Positions 45,259 through 55,800 of a stretch of DNA of 64,000 nt are shown here, in pieces (the stretch's first letter is position 1; the number at the start of each line of letters is the position of its first letter). The notes under the pieces were generated by a model. The model searched no databases. It saw only the letters and a program-made list of their open reading frames with translations, and was not told the origin of the DNA. Made by a program: the position numbers and the translations under genes. The DNA is from Mycolicibacterium flavescens (GTDB lineage Bacteria; Actinomycetota; Actinomycetes; Mycobacteriales; Mycobacteriaceae). Where the stretch lies: NCBI GenBank assembly GCA_900637135.1, contig LR134353.1, positions 744,001 to 808,000 on the forward strand, read 5' to 3'.

Positions 45259-46527
45259 TCAGCAAACAGAGTCCAAACGAGCGAACTTCTCGACTAAGTC
45301 CGCAGCGGCCGAGATGCTTTCGGTCGGATCGGTCATCTGGGCCGCCATCTCGCGGGCGCGCGAAACGCACCGAGGATCGAGAACGGCGCGTAAATCCGCT
45401 AGTAATGAACCCGAGGTGGTAGTCGAAAAGCGCCGCTTTGAACCGACTTTCAGTCGCTTGATCCGGACTCCCCAGAGAGTCTGATCGAGGTCTGTGGAAA
45501 GGATCAGCTGCGGGATTCCGGCGCGCAGAGCCAACGCCGTCGTGCCCGCGCCCCCGTGGTGGACGACTGCGCGGCACGCGGGGAAGGCGGCTGCGTAACT
45601 TGTCGCGCCCACCACTTTGACGTCATCCGGATGCGCGACTCGGGAAGCATCAATTCCAGCGGCGCATATCAGCGCCCGCTCGCCCAACTGCGTGCAGGCG
45701 GCGGTGATCATGGCGAGCGTGTCGGCGGCAGATTCCACCGGCACGCTGCCGAACCCGAAGAAAATGGGTGGCCTGCCTGCGCCAATCCACGACGCAACCT
45801 CCTGATCGGTATCGGTCGGCTGGTTCATCGTCAGTGCTCCGACGAAGGGGCGCTGGCCGTCGAGATCCGCCCACTCTTCCGCCAATCCAGGAAAGCAAGC
45901 CTCCTCGTAGGCCTGGATTTCCAGCGATCCACGTTCGGTGATCTGTCGCGTGTAGGGCAGTACTGCCTCGGGCAATCCCAGTGCGCGGCGCTGCGCGTTT
46001 ACTACCTCTTTGGCACCGCGCCAAATCATGCGTTCGTGCGCCAGCATGGTTGAGCGGCGAAATCGTGCCGGCAGGAACGAGAGCAGTTCGCCGTTGGGTC
46101 GTATCGGGAAGTAATGAAGCGTAGCCAACGGAATGTCGTAATACTCCGCGACGTTGCCAGCAACCTCCTCGAAAACCAGACCAGTGAAGAGCAGGTCGAC
46201 GCCCTTCGCAAGTGAGGTCAGCGTCCTGCTCAGCTCTTCCCACGCTCGAGCCTTGGGTTCCCATGCCTCGCGCGACAATCTGCTCACTTCGCGAATGCGC
46301 CAAGGCGTGCGAAAACACGTTCTGTAGAAAGCCCAGTGCGCGTCGAGCATCTCCCGTGGATCGGGACCCAGCGCGGTCGCGTTGAGCCCCGCCGACTCGA
46401 CGAAGCCAACCAGGTTAGGAGGAACGGCCATGTGCACTTCGTGCCCGCGGTGCATTAGTTCGCGGCCAACCGTGGCGCAGGGTTCCACATCGCCGCGCGT
46501 CCCGTAGCAGGCCACCAAAAACTTCAT
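45259..46527 (-). CDS. GT1-family glycosyltransferase 1 (GPL Gtf-like)
   Basis: 422 residues, GT-B fold. The N-terminus FLVACYGTRGDVEPCATVGREL is the acceptor-side start typical of mycobacterial GPL glycosyltransferases and related antibiotic Gtfs. FFGFGSVPVE opens the donor half, and VVHHGGAGTTALALRAG is the nucleotide-sugar binding motif. It would transfer a (deoxy)sugar from an NDP donor to a hydroxyl of the peptide, such as Thr (inference from GPL biosynthesis). It diverges from a paralogous Gtf with 196 bp between the starts, which should contain both promoters. A minus-strand site in GGGTAGGACACG precedes the ATG. No sugar-biosynthesis genes lie in the window, so the donor must come from elsewhere. 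Confidence 0.9.
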   Translation of the reverse strand: MKFLVACYGTRGDVEPCATVGRELMHRGHEVHMAVPPNLVGFVESAGLNATALGPDPREMLDAHWAFYRTCFRTPWRIREVSRLSREAWEPKARAWEELSRTLTSLAKGVDLLFTGLVFEEVAGNVAEYYDIPLATLHYFPIRPNGELLSFLPARFRRSTMLAHERMIWRGAKEVVNAQRRALGLPEAVLPYTRQITERGSLEIQAYEEACFPGLAEEWADLDGQRPFVGALTMNQPTDTDQEVASWIGAGRPPIFFGFGSVPVESAADTLAMITAACTQLGERALICAAGIDASRVAHPDDVKVVGATSYAAAFPACRAVVHHGGAGTTALALRAGIPQLILSTDLDQTLWGVRIKRLKVGSKRRFSTTTSGSLLADLRAVLDPRCVSRAREMAAQMTDPTESISAAADLVEKFARLDSVC

Positions 46528-46723
46528 CGTGTCCTACCCTCTCATCTTTTTCGCGGAGCCTTTCACTGTTGTTGCTGAGGCGCAATGCGCCGATCCGTCT
46601 GGAGGCAGTCGGATGGGTGAAAGCCGACAAAGGGCAGCTGCGTCATGTGTGGCTGGTATCGCCCTCGGGCGCTCCGGCGACACAAGCTGTAATCTCTGTC
46701 CACGCACTTGAAGGGGGCAGTGG

Positions 46724-48052
46724 ATGGCTAAATCCCTAAGATTCGTGCTGGCAAGCTACGGAAGTCGTGGCGATGTGGAGCCCTGCGTTGCCGTCGGGCG
46801 GGAGTTGCTGCACCGCGGACACCAGGTGTATTTGGCAGTAGCGCCGGACATGGTGGGGTTCGTCGAGTCCGCCGGGCTTGAGGCGGTCGGATACGGCCCG
46901 AACGCGCGTTTGTGGCAGGACGTCCATCGTGAATTCCAGGCCCGAATGTCCCATCCCTCGAAGGTTGCGGACCTGCGGAGACTGTGGCAGGAGGATCGTG
47001 CGCTCTTGGCCCAGTACCTTGAAGAGGCGGACTCCACATTGATGGGGCTGGCCAAGGACGCCGACCTGCTGCTAACCGGCCCTCTCGGGGAAGATGTCGC
47101 GGCCAACGTCGCTGAGTATCACGGTATCCCGCTGGCGGTGATGCATTTCGTCCCTATGCGAGCTAACGGGCGAGTGTTCGAGCGCGCGGTGACGAAGTTC
47201 GGTGAGTGGGTCCAGTGGAGGGTGCTGTACAAAAAGGCCGAAGACAAGCAACGCGGCGAACTCGGTCTGCCCAAGGCGACGGCGCCTGCCCCACGCAGGA
47301 TCGCCGGGTCGCTGGAGATTCAGGCGTACGACGAGGTTTGGTTTCCCGGATTGGCGGCCGAGTGGGGCCAAAGGCGGCCGTTTGTCGGCACGCTGACGAT
47401 GCAGTTGCCGACCGACGCCGACGAGGAGATCGCATCGTGGATAGCCGCGGGAAAACCGCCCATATATTTCGGGTTCGGCAGCATCCCAGTCGACCTGGTC
47501 GAGTCCGCCGACAATGTGTTCGCGATGATCACGGATGCGTGCGCGGAGCTAGGTGAGCGGGCGCTGATCTGCTCTGGATGGAGCGGCTTCAGCGAGATGC
47601 AGTCCGACAGCGTCAAGGTTGCTTCCGCGATGAATCATGCGACGGTCTTCCCGGCCTGCCGTGCGGTCGTTCACCACGGTGGCTCAGGGACAACGGCTGC
47701 GGGCTTGCGTGCCGGAGTCCCGACGCTGATTCTTTCGACGTGGCCTGAGCAGGCGCGCTGGGGCGCTCTGGTGAAACGCCTGAAAGTCGGTGCAGCACGG
47801 CCCTTTGCGGACATCAGCCGCGAATCATTGGTTGAGGACTTGCGGACAATCGTCGCGGGGGAATACGTCACCCGAGCCCGCGAGATCGCTGCGCAGATGA
47901 CCAAACCTGCGGAAAGCGTTGCCATCGCTGCCGATCTTCTGGAGCGCGAAGCGCTGTCGGAGGCGACCAATGCTGAGGCAGACGAGGTGGCTGGGGCTAC
48001 TGACGCTCGCAATGTCGACAGTGCAGGGCAGCGTACCGGTGAACAAAGTTGA
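46724..48052 (+). CDS. GT1-family glycosyltransferase 2 (GPL Gtf-like)
   Basis: 442 residues, paralogue of glycosyltransferase 1. The start region FVLASYGSRGDVEPCVAVGREL and the donor motif VVHHGGSGTTAAGLRAG are intact; YFGFGSIPVD opens the second half. ATG 46724 follows AAGGGGG at 46711-46717. The C-terminal 45 residues (after ADLLEREALSE) are an acidic, Ala-rich tail absent from the paralogue. Two Gtfs suggest a disaccharide or two glycosylation sites. It is followed by a TylF-type methyltransferase, matching the gtf-methyltransferase order of GPL loci, where such enzymes O-methylate the attached sugars. Confidence 0.9.
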   Translation: MAKSLRFVLASYGSRGDVEPCVAVGRELLHRGHQVYLAVAPDMVGFVESAGLEAVGYGPNARLWQDVHREFQARMSHPSKVADLRRLWQEDRALLAQYLEEADSTLMGLAKDADLLLTGPLGEDVAANVAEYHGIPLAVMHFVPMRANGRVFERAVTKFGEWVQWRVLYKKAEDKQRGELGLPKATAPAPRRIAGSLEIQAYDEVWFPGLAAEWGQRRPFVGTLTMQLPTDADEEIASWIAAGKPPIYFGFGSIPVDLVESADNVFAMITDACAELGERALICSGWSGFSEMQSDSVKVASAMNHATVFPACRAVVHHGGSGTTAAGLRAGVPTLILSTWPEQARWGALVKRLKVGAARPFADISRESLVEDLRTIVAGEYVTRAREIAAQMTKPAESVAIAADLLEREALSEATNAEADEVAGATDARNVDSAGQRTGEQS

Positions 48053-48125
48053 AGTGTGATGGGGTAGGGGCTGACACGCATCCAGCGCCTTGCGCAATGA
48101 TTGCGTCTCGTAGCTTTTGCGTCAG

Positions 48126-48132
48126 AGGAGGG
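48126..48132 (+). promoter_or_regulatory. Shine-Dalgarno that sets the TylF-type methyltransferase start
   Basis: GAGGAGG (48126-48132) lies seven bases before ATG 48140. The frame is open from 48101, but only the ATG at 48140 has a good site. Confidence 0.7.
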
Positions 48133-48139
48133 AAACTCG

Positions 48140-48946
48140 ATGAGCAAGCCAACGGTGCCCGTCGTCGCTGACTATGTCACCTCGCGGATTGTGCGCCGGA
48201 TTCGTCGGATGGACTCGCGCCACAAGTTCGTTGATCTGGATGAATCCACACAGGACATCATCCGCAGGGTCGACCCGTACACTCTGACCTCGAGCGATCG
48301 CGTTGCCGCCTTATGCGGGAGCGTCGATTACATTGTCGACAACGACATTCCGGGGGCCTTCGTCGAGTGCGGAGTTTGGCGCGGCGGAAGTCTGCTGGCG
48401 ATGCTGTTGCGGCTCCGTCAACGTGGCATCGTCGACCGCGACATCTACGGGTATGACGTGTGGGCCGGCATGGGGCCGTCCGGTTTCCCGTACCAACCTA
48501 CCGACGAAGATGTGCTCTTCAACGGCACATCGGTTCAGAGTTCTATGAACCCGGGCCGGATCGGTAAGGCACTGTACGACCGCGTAGTGCCGAAGGTGAC
48601 CCATTTCAAGCCTTCGCGCGATGACGTCTTCGCTCTCTTGACCTCCACCGGATATCCCGCAGAGCGGATCAATCTCGTAGCTGGTCCCGTGGAGGACACT
48701 ATTCCTGCGCAAGCGCCTGAGACGATAGCTCTGCTGCGCCTCGACACCGACCTATACGAGTCAACACGCCATGAGCTCGAGAATCTCTATCCACGAATTC
48801 CGGTCGGCGGAGTGTTGGTCATCGATGATTACGGGTACTGGAAGGGTGCCCGCAAGGCTGTCGACGACTATTTCGAGGGGCACCGCATTTTGCTGCACCG
48901 CGACGGCCCCTCAGTTCGATTCGCCATCAAGCAGCAGGAGCGCTGA
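48140..48946 (+). CDS. TylF/MycF-family O-methyltransferase (macrocin O-methyltransferase-like)
   Basis: 268 residues from ATG 48140. The SAM-binding motif is FVECGVWRGGSLLAM near residue 78. The metal and catalytic region LRLDTDLYESTRHELENLYPR and GGVLVIDDYGYWKGARKAVDDYF is characteristic of TylF-type, divalent-metal-dependent sugar O-methyltransferases. In mycobacterial GPL loci, O-methyltransferases modify the deoxy sugars placed by the neighbouring Gtfs; the same role is likely here. It lies 87 bp after glycosyltransferase 2 on the same strand and is followed by a long gap before the mbtH remnant. Confidence 0.9.
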   Translation: MSKPTVPVVADYVTSRIVRRIRRMDSRHKFVDLDESTQDIIRRVDPYTLTSSDRVAALCGSVDYIVDNDIPGAFVECGVWRGGSLLAMLLRLRQRGIVDRDIYGYDVWAGMGPSGFPYQPTDEDVLFNGTSVQSSMNPGRIGKALYDRVVPKVTHFKPSRDDVFALLTSTGYPAERINLVAGPVEDTIPAQAPETIALLRLDTDLYESTRHELENLYPRIPVGGVLVIDDYGYWKGARKAVDDYFEGHRILLHRDGPSVRFAIKQQER

Positions 48947-49625
48947 ACCTGGCTCAGTACTTTGCCGATGTGAGGGTAAATCGGAGTCATCCAGCACCAA
49001 TGACGTCCGCCATGTAACGGCATGCAGTGCAGCTCGAGAATTCTGCACTGTTCTCTCCGCTGTTTCGAACCGCAGAGTAGTTCAGCAAACTGCCGCCACA
49101 GCTGAAGGCGCCCAAACGCCACCTGTAAGGGCATACTTCGATCATGAAGAGTTGATGCCAACATTTTCGGATGCCGACAATGACAGCGTCAGAGGTGCGT
49201 GGAGGGCGAACGACGGCTAACTGCCCCATTTGAGAACGCGCCGTCAATAATGGGTCGATTCTGATCGAGCGGTTTCGAAACGTCATTTCCAAATAGCTCC
49301 TCCGCGTCATTGCGGGAGTCGCTTCGTGAGTCAAACGGCACCTGCGCACGCATAGCGGGATCAGTCCGTTGGGAGACCTCGCTCGGCCAATCCACGGAAC
49401 CCGTTGAGTTCACTGAGCCTAGAAAAATCGGGACGCGCCAAGCCGCCGGCACGCAGTCCGAGCTGGCCCATCACCGCAGGCGATAGCGTTTCGCGGCCCG
49501 AGCGCTCCGGATGCTAAGCTGTGAAGCGCATAACACCTAGAGACTTTGCTGAATCGCATCACAGATCTGGCTCGGCTTAGTATGGTTCGGAACAGTCCCA
49601 CTCGCAAAAGTAAATCTGGAGAGCT
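48947..49625. other. Intergenic region upstream of the mbtH remnant
   Basis: These 679 bp contain no supported gene. A TANNNT-type hexamer, TAGTAT at 49578-49583, lies about 45 bp before the mbtH remnant and could be part of the promoter of the NRPS3-NRPS4 operon, but no good -35 element accompanies it. Confidence 0.45.
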
Positions 49626-49840
49626 GTGAGCATCGACCCGTTCGACTGCCCCAACGGTGGTTTGTCGTTTCGACCAGCGGTGAGCGCTGCAGCCTGTTCC
49701 TTGTCTTTGGGTGTGTCACAACCTGCTGATGAGCGGTTCACGGCAAAGTCTAGCGCCCTGCGTCTTGGACTGCTTCCGACAGGACTTCGCACGCGAATCA
49801 AAAGGTCTGCGCGAGAGGCTCGGCGGGGGCCAGACTCCGA
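49626..49840 (+). pseudogene. mbtH-like gene, decayed (frameshifts and in-frame stops)
   Basis: Pieces of an MbtH-like protein run in order across frames. GTG 49626 gives MSIDPFDCPNG, matching the family start MSxNPFDxxNG. After a one-base deletion near 49659 the next frame reads FVVSTSGERCSLFLVFGCV, matching the FxVLxNxExQxSLWPxFxxVPxGW block. The same frame then has TGA TGA where the family has Trp and a neighbour, reads VHG at the conserved VxxG position, and meets a TAG. After another shift the frame reads LDCFRQDFARESKGLRERL, matching the LDYVExNWTDxRPxSLRxRL end. MbtH-like proteins are small activators of NRPS adenylation domains and usually sit just before the NRPS gene, as this does (about 40 bp). 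The remnant cannot make a working protein; another MbtH must serve these NRPSs. Confidence 0.85.
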
Positions 49841-49882
49841 TGAGCAAAGCGCCTGACGTACTTGGCCGATTGAGGGGAACCA

Positions 49883-52800
49883 ATGGAACTCGATGACCGG
49901 GTCTATCCGGTTACGCCGAGACAGTTCGAGATGTGGCTTGCGGAAGAAACGGGCCGCGCCGACGCGACGCTACATCTCGGCGGACTCCTGCGGATCGAGG
50001 GTTCCATAGATCCCGATCTCCTTGAATCGGCGATCTGTCATGTGGTGGGTGAGGCTGAACCACTTAGAGCCGAATTCTTCGAAATGGCTGGGCAAGTTTT
50101 CCAGAAGCCGGTTGATCACCCGTTGGTTGAGCTACGCCGCTATGACTTGATGCGCTCGCAAGATCCCGTCGAGGAAACGCATCGCTTGGCATCGAGTATC
50201 CGCCGCATGCCGATGCCTCTTTCTGGGCCACTATTCAAGTTCGCACTGTTGCAGACCCGAATAGACGAAAACTACTTGTTCGCATGCTGCCACCATATCG
50301 CGGTAGACGGAATCGGCCTTACTCTGGTTCTGCATCGAATCGCAGCTGTTTACTCTGCCTTTGCCGTTGGCGACGAGATACCCCCGGCTTTCTTCGGCTC
50401 CCTGCAAGACCTGGTTCAGTGCGAGCTGGAATACGAAACCTCCACGGACTATCTCGATGATCGTGCCTATTGGGCTAGCAATCTTCCTGCCGAAAGGCCG
50501 CTGACTCTCCCCTTAGCGCACGCCACAGCGACCCCCAGTGATGCAGACGAGTTCTCCCCACCGCTTCCACTGGAGCCGCAGATTGTGGAACGCATCGACG
50601 CTTTGTCGAGCCACCTGGGCGTACGTCGGTCGTCCGTGATCACTGCCGCCTGCGCGCTATTGGTGAGTGAGTACGACGCTGAGCGTTCGGAAGTTGTACT
50701 TGATTTTCCTGTTAGCAGGCGAGTGCGTCCAGAATCACAGGCTGTTACCGGGATGGTTTCTGGCGTTGTGCCACTTGTGTTGAAAACTCCGGCCGACTCT
50801 TCGGTTGCGGGGTTTTGTCGACACGTCGACACCCGAATCCGGGAAGCTTTGCAACACCAGCGGTTTCCGGTGCAGACGGTCGAGAGTGCAACGCGCCTCA
50901 ACGACGCTGGGCGTGCGTCCAATCGGGTCGTTGTGAATATCATTCCCGCTGCGCATATGGGCCACTTCGATGGCGCCCTGGCGACAGGCACACTGACCAA
51001 TGCCGGGTTCGGCGACCAGGCCGCGCTGGTCTTCTTCAAAGATGGCGATCAGCTCCATCTAAGCTCTTTGGGCGCCGGCCATCCGCTCGTGGAGCTTGAT
51101 GTCTCCGACTTGGCGGACCGGTTGAGTCGCCTTCTACTGGTGATGTCTACTGATCCAGAGCAGCGGTTGCCGTCAATTGACTTGCTCGATGAGCGCGAAC
51201 AGGCCCGAGCTGACGGGTGGGGTAACCGGGCCGTGCTGACCGCGCCGGCGCCAGACGCCGTCTCGATCCCGTCAATGTTCACCGCACAGGTAGCTGCCGT
51301 TCCAGACGCGGTTGCGCTGACGTATGCCGGTCGTTCGTGGACCTATGCCCAACTGGATGCGGCATCGAACCGAGTGGCGAACCTGTTGGCTGACCTGGGG
51401 GTAGGCCCGGGCAAGACTGTGGCGCTTATGTTCTCGCGTTGCGCAGAGGCGATCGTCGCCATGTTAGGAGTGCTCAAGAGCGGGGCGGCGTACCTGCCGA
51501 TCGATCCAGCACACCCGTGGCCGCGCATCGAATTCATGATTGCGGACGCGGCGCCCATGGTGGCACTGACCACCACGGGGCTTGCCGAGCGGTTGGCCGA
51601 TAGCGCGTTGGTGGTCATCGACGTCGCCGATCCGTCGATCGAGGGCTATTCGGTCTCACCCTTACCGGCGCCCGCCGCGGATGATGTGGCCTACACGATT
51701 TACACCTCGGGCACGACCGGTGTACCGAAGGGGGTGGCGATCACCCACGCCAACGTCACCCAGCTGATCGGCTCTTTGCATGATGAGTGGGCCACGGCGG
51801 GGCAGGTGTGGTCGCAGTGGCACTCGTATAGCTTCGACATCTCGGGGTGGGAGATCTACGGCGCCTTGCTGCGTGGGGGGCGGCTGGCGGTGGTGCCCGA
51901 GTCGGTCGCCACTTCGCCGGAAGCTTTGCGCGTCTTCTTGATTGACGAGCAGGTCAGCGTGCTGTGTCAGACCCCGTCGGCGGTGGGGATGTTGTCGCCG
52001 CAGGGGCTGGATGCGGTGACATTACTGGTCGGTGGCGAGGCTTGTCCGCCCGAGGTGGTGGATCGCTGGGCCCCTGGCCGGGTGATGATCAATGAGTACG
52101 GCCCGACCGAGGCCACGATGTGGGTGGCGTTGAGTGCGCCGCTGCAGGCGGGCTCACGGGTGGTGCCGATCGGCGCACCGGTGGCGGGCGCGGCGTTTCT
52201 TGTGTTGGACAGTTGGTTACGCCCGGTACCGCACGGGGTGGTCGGAGAGCTGTATGTGGCCGGGCCGCAGTTGGCGGTCGGGTACGTGCGAAGGGCTGGG
52301 CTGACGGCCGCGCGGTTTGTCGCGTGTCCGTTCGGCGGACCCGGCAACCGGATGTATCGCACCGGAGACCTGGTGTGGTGGGGCGCAGATGGACAGCTGC
52401 GTTATGTCGGTCGCGTTGATGAGCAAGTCAAAATTCGTGGGCATCGCATCGAGATCGGCGAAATACAAGCCGCACTCAGCGCGCTGGAGGGGGTGGACCA
52501 GACAGCGGTGATCGTCCGCGAGGACCGTCCGGGTGACAAGCGCCTCGTCGGCTATCTCACGGAGTCGGTTGAGGGCGCAGTGGATCCCACCACTATTCGT
52601 GCCGCCCTGGGTGAGCGGCTACCCAGCTATATGGTGCCTTCGGCGGTGGTATTGATCGATGCATTGCCGTTGACGGTCAACGGCAAGCTCGACAAGCGCG
52701 CTTTGCCTGCGCCGGAATATAGCGATGTCGATCGGTATCGTGCTCCGGGCACGCCGGCCGAGGAGATTCTGGCTGGCATTTTCGCCGAGGTGTTGGGTGT

Positions 52801-55800
52801 CGAGCGGATCGGCGTGGATGAGTCGTTCTTCGAGCTTGGTGGCGACTCGCTGCTGGCGATGCGGGCGGTCGCCGCGGTCAATACGCGCCTGGACTCCGGG
52901 CTTTCTTTACGTGCGGTGTTTGAGGCGCCCACGGTGGCCGAGTTGGCGTCTCGCATAGGCGAGGGAGACGGGCTAGAGCCGTTGGTTGCCGGTCCGCGTC
53001 CTGCGGTGGTGCCGTTGTCGTTTGCGCAGAACCGGTTGTGGTTCCTGGATCAGTTGCAGGGTCCCTCCTCGGTTGACAACTTGGCGATGGCGTGGCGGTT
53101 GGATGGGCGCTTGAACGCTGAGGCGTTGGGTGCGGCTGTTGTTGATGTGGTGGGTCGTCACGAGAGTTTGCGGACGTTGTTTCCAGCCCCAGGTGGGGTT
53201 CCGCAGCAGTCGGTGGTGCCTGTTGAGCGCGCTGATGTGGGTTGGCAGGTGGTTGATGCGACCGGGTGGCCGACGGGTCGGTTGGATGAGGCCGTCGGGG
53301 CAGTGGCGCGTAAGCCGTTTGAATTGGCCGGTGAGATCCCTTTGCGGGCAACGCTTTTCCGGCTCAGCGAGGATAAGCATGTGTTGGTGGCGGTGGTGCA
53401 CCATATCGCCGCTGACGGTTGGTCGGTCGCTCCGTTAATGGGCGATTTGAGTGCGGCCTACGCCGCCCGCTGCGCGGGCCAAGCCCCGGACTGGGCGCCG
53501 CTGCCGGTGCAGTATGTCGATTACGCGTTGTGGCAGCGCGCGCAGTTGGGTGATCTCAATGATCCCGACAGCCGGATCGCTGCGCAGCTGGCCTACTGGC
53601 AGGACGCGTTGGCAGATCTGCCCGAGCGAGTGGAGCTGCCGACTGATCGGCCGTATCCGCCGGTGGCGGACTACCGCGGTGCCAAGGTGGCGGTGCAGTG
53701 GCCGGTGCCTGTGCAGCAAGCGGTTTCAAGGCTGGCCGGCGAGCATGGCGCGACCAGTTTTATGGTGATGCAGGCCGCTCTGGCGGTGCTGTTGGCCAAG
53801 CTCAGCGCGAGTTCCGATGTGGCAGTGGGCTTCCCGATTGCTGGGCGGAGAGACCGGGCACTCGAAGAGTTGGTCGGTTTCTTCGTCAACACGCTTGTGC
53901 TGCGTGTCGATCTCGCCGGGGACCCGACGGTCGCCGAGGTGCTGGAGCAGGTGCGGCACCGAAGCCTGGCGGCATTCGAGCACCAGGATGTGCCGTTTGA
54001 GGTGCTCGTCGAGCGGCTCAATCCCAGCCGCAGCCTGAACCACCATCCGCTGGTGCAGGTCCTGTTGGCCTGGCAGAACAACGCCGCCGGGGAACTGAGA
54101 CTCGGTGATGTAGAGGTCGCCTCGATGCCGGCCGACACGCACACCGCACGCGTGGATCTGACGTTCTCATTGGCAGAGCGGTGGAGCGCGGCCGGGCAGC
54201 CCGTCGGTATCGCCGGGGATGTTGAGTTCCGCACTGACGTGTTCGACGCCGCGAGCGTTGAAGCGTTGGTCGAGCGGTTACAGCGGGTGGTGGTCGCGCT
54301 GTGTGCTGACCCGACCCGCCGGGTGTCGTCGATCGATCTGCTCGACGAGCGTGAACACCTTGATGTGCAGACGTGGGGCAACCAAGAAGCATTGACCCTG
54401 CCGGTGTCCGCGACCTGGTCGATCCCGGCGTTGTTCGCTGCCCAGGTGGCCCGTGCTCCGGAGGCCATCGCCATCACTTACGGCGCCCGTTCGTGGACGT
54501 ATCGCGAACTCGATGTGGCCGCGAACCGGATGGCGCACCTGCTGCGCAGTCACGGGGTGGGACCCGGAGAACGGGTGGCCCTCCTGTTGAAGCGGTCCGC
54601 GGAGGCCGTGGTGTCGATCCTCGCCGTGCTGAAGACTGGGGCGGCTTACCTGGCGATCGACCCGAGTCAACCGGGTACGCGCATGCACTTCATGCTCTCC
54701 GACGCCGCTCCGGTGGTCGCGATCACCTCTGCCCGCCTGGCCGACCGCCTGGACGGCCATGATTTGCTGGTCGTCGACATCGGTGACCCCGCCGTCCATG
54801 CCCAGCCCAGCACCGCACTGCCGGCACCCAGCCCGCACGACGTGGCCTATCTGATCTACACCTCGGGCACGACCGGTGTGCCCAAAGGCGTGGCCGTCCC
54901 ACACGTGAACGTGACCGAGCTGCTGGACTCGCTGGACGCGGATCTGCACACGTCGCCCGGCCAGGTGTGGACGCAATGCCACTCCTTGGCCTTCGACTTC
55001 TCGGTGTGGGAGATCTTCGGTGCGCTGCTGCACGGCGGCCGGCTGGTGGTGGTGCCCGATTCGGTGGCCGTTTCGCCGCAGGACCTGCACGCCTTGCTCG
55101 TCAGGGAAGAAGTGAATGTCCTAAGCCAGACCCCGTCGGCGTTCTATGCCTTGGAAACCGCGGATTCGTTGGCGCCCGAGCTCGGCCAACAGCTCAAGCT
55201 GGAGACGGTGATCTTCGGTGGTGAAGCGCTTGAACCGCACCGCCTTACGTCGTGGCTTCGCAACCACCCCGGTCTGCCCCGGCTCATCAACATGTACGGC
55301 ATCACCGAGACCACGGTCCATGCCTCGTTCCGCGAGATCGCCGACATCGACGCCGAGAACGCCGTGAGCCCGATCGGATCGCCGCTGGCCCATCTCGGCT
55401 TCTTCGTGTTGGACAGTTGGTTGCGACCGGTTCCACGTGGCGTGGTCGGAGAGTTGTACGTGGCCGGTCAAGGTGTCGCTTTCGGATACGTGCGCCGGGC
55501 CGGGCTGACCGCGACGCGGTTCGTCGCCTGCCCGTTCGCTGGCGTCGGCACGCGGATGTATCGCACCGGTGACCTGGTGCGCTGGGGTGCCGACGGGCAG
55601 CTGCAGTACCTGGGACGTGCCGATGAGCAGGTCAAGATCCGCGGCTACCGCATCGAGCTCGGCGAGATCCAGACGGTGCTGAGCACCGTCGACGCGGTGC
55701 ACCAGTCGGCGGTGATCGTCCGCGAGGACCGCCCGGGTGACAAGCGGCTGGTGGCTTACGTCACCGGCACAGCAGACTCCGTCGACTTGCGTAACACCCT

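Noticed and set aside
45005..45577. 190-codon minus-strand frame beside glycosyltransferase 1
   Set aside because: It overlaps the 3' end of the Gtf gene in another frame and looks like ordinary GC-rich shadow sequence.
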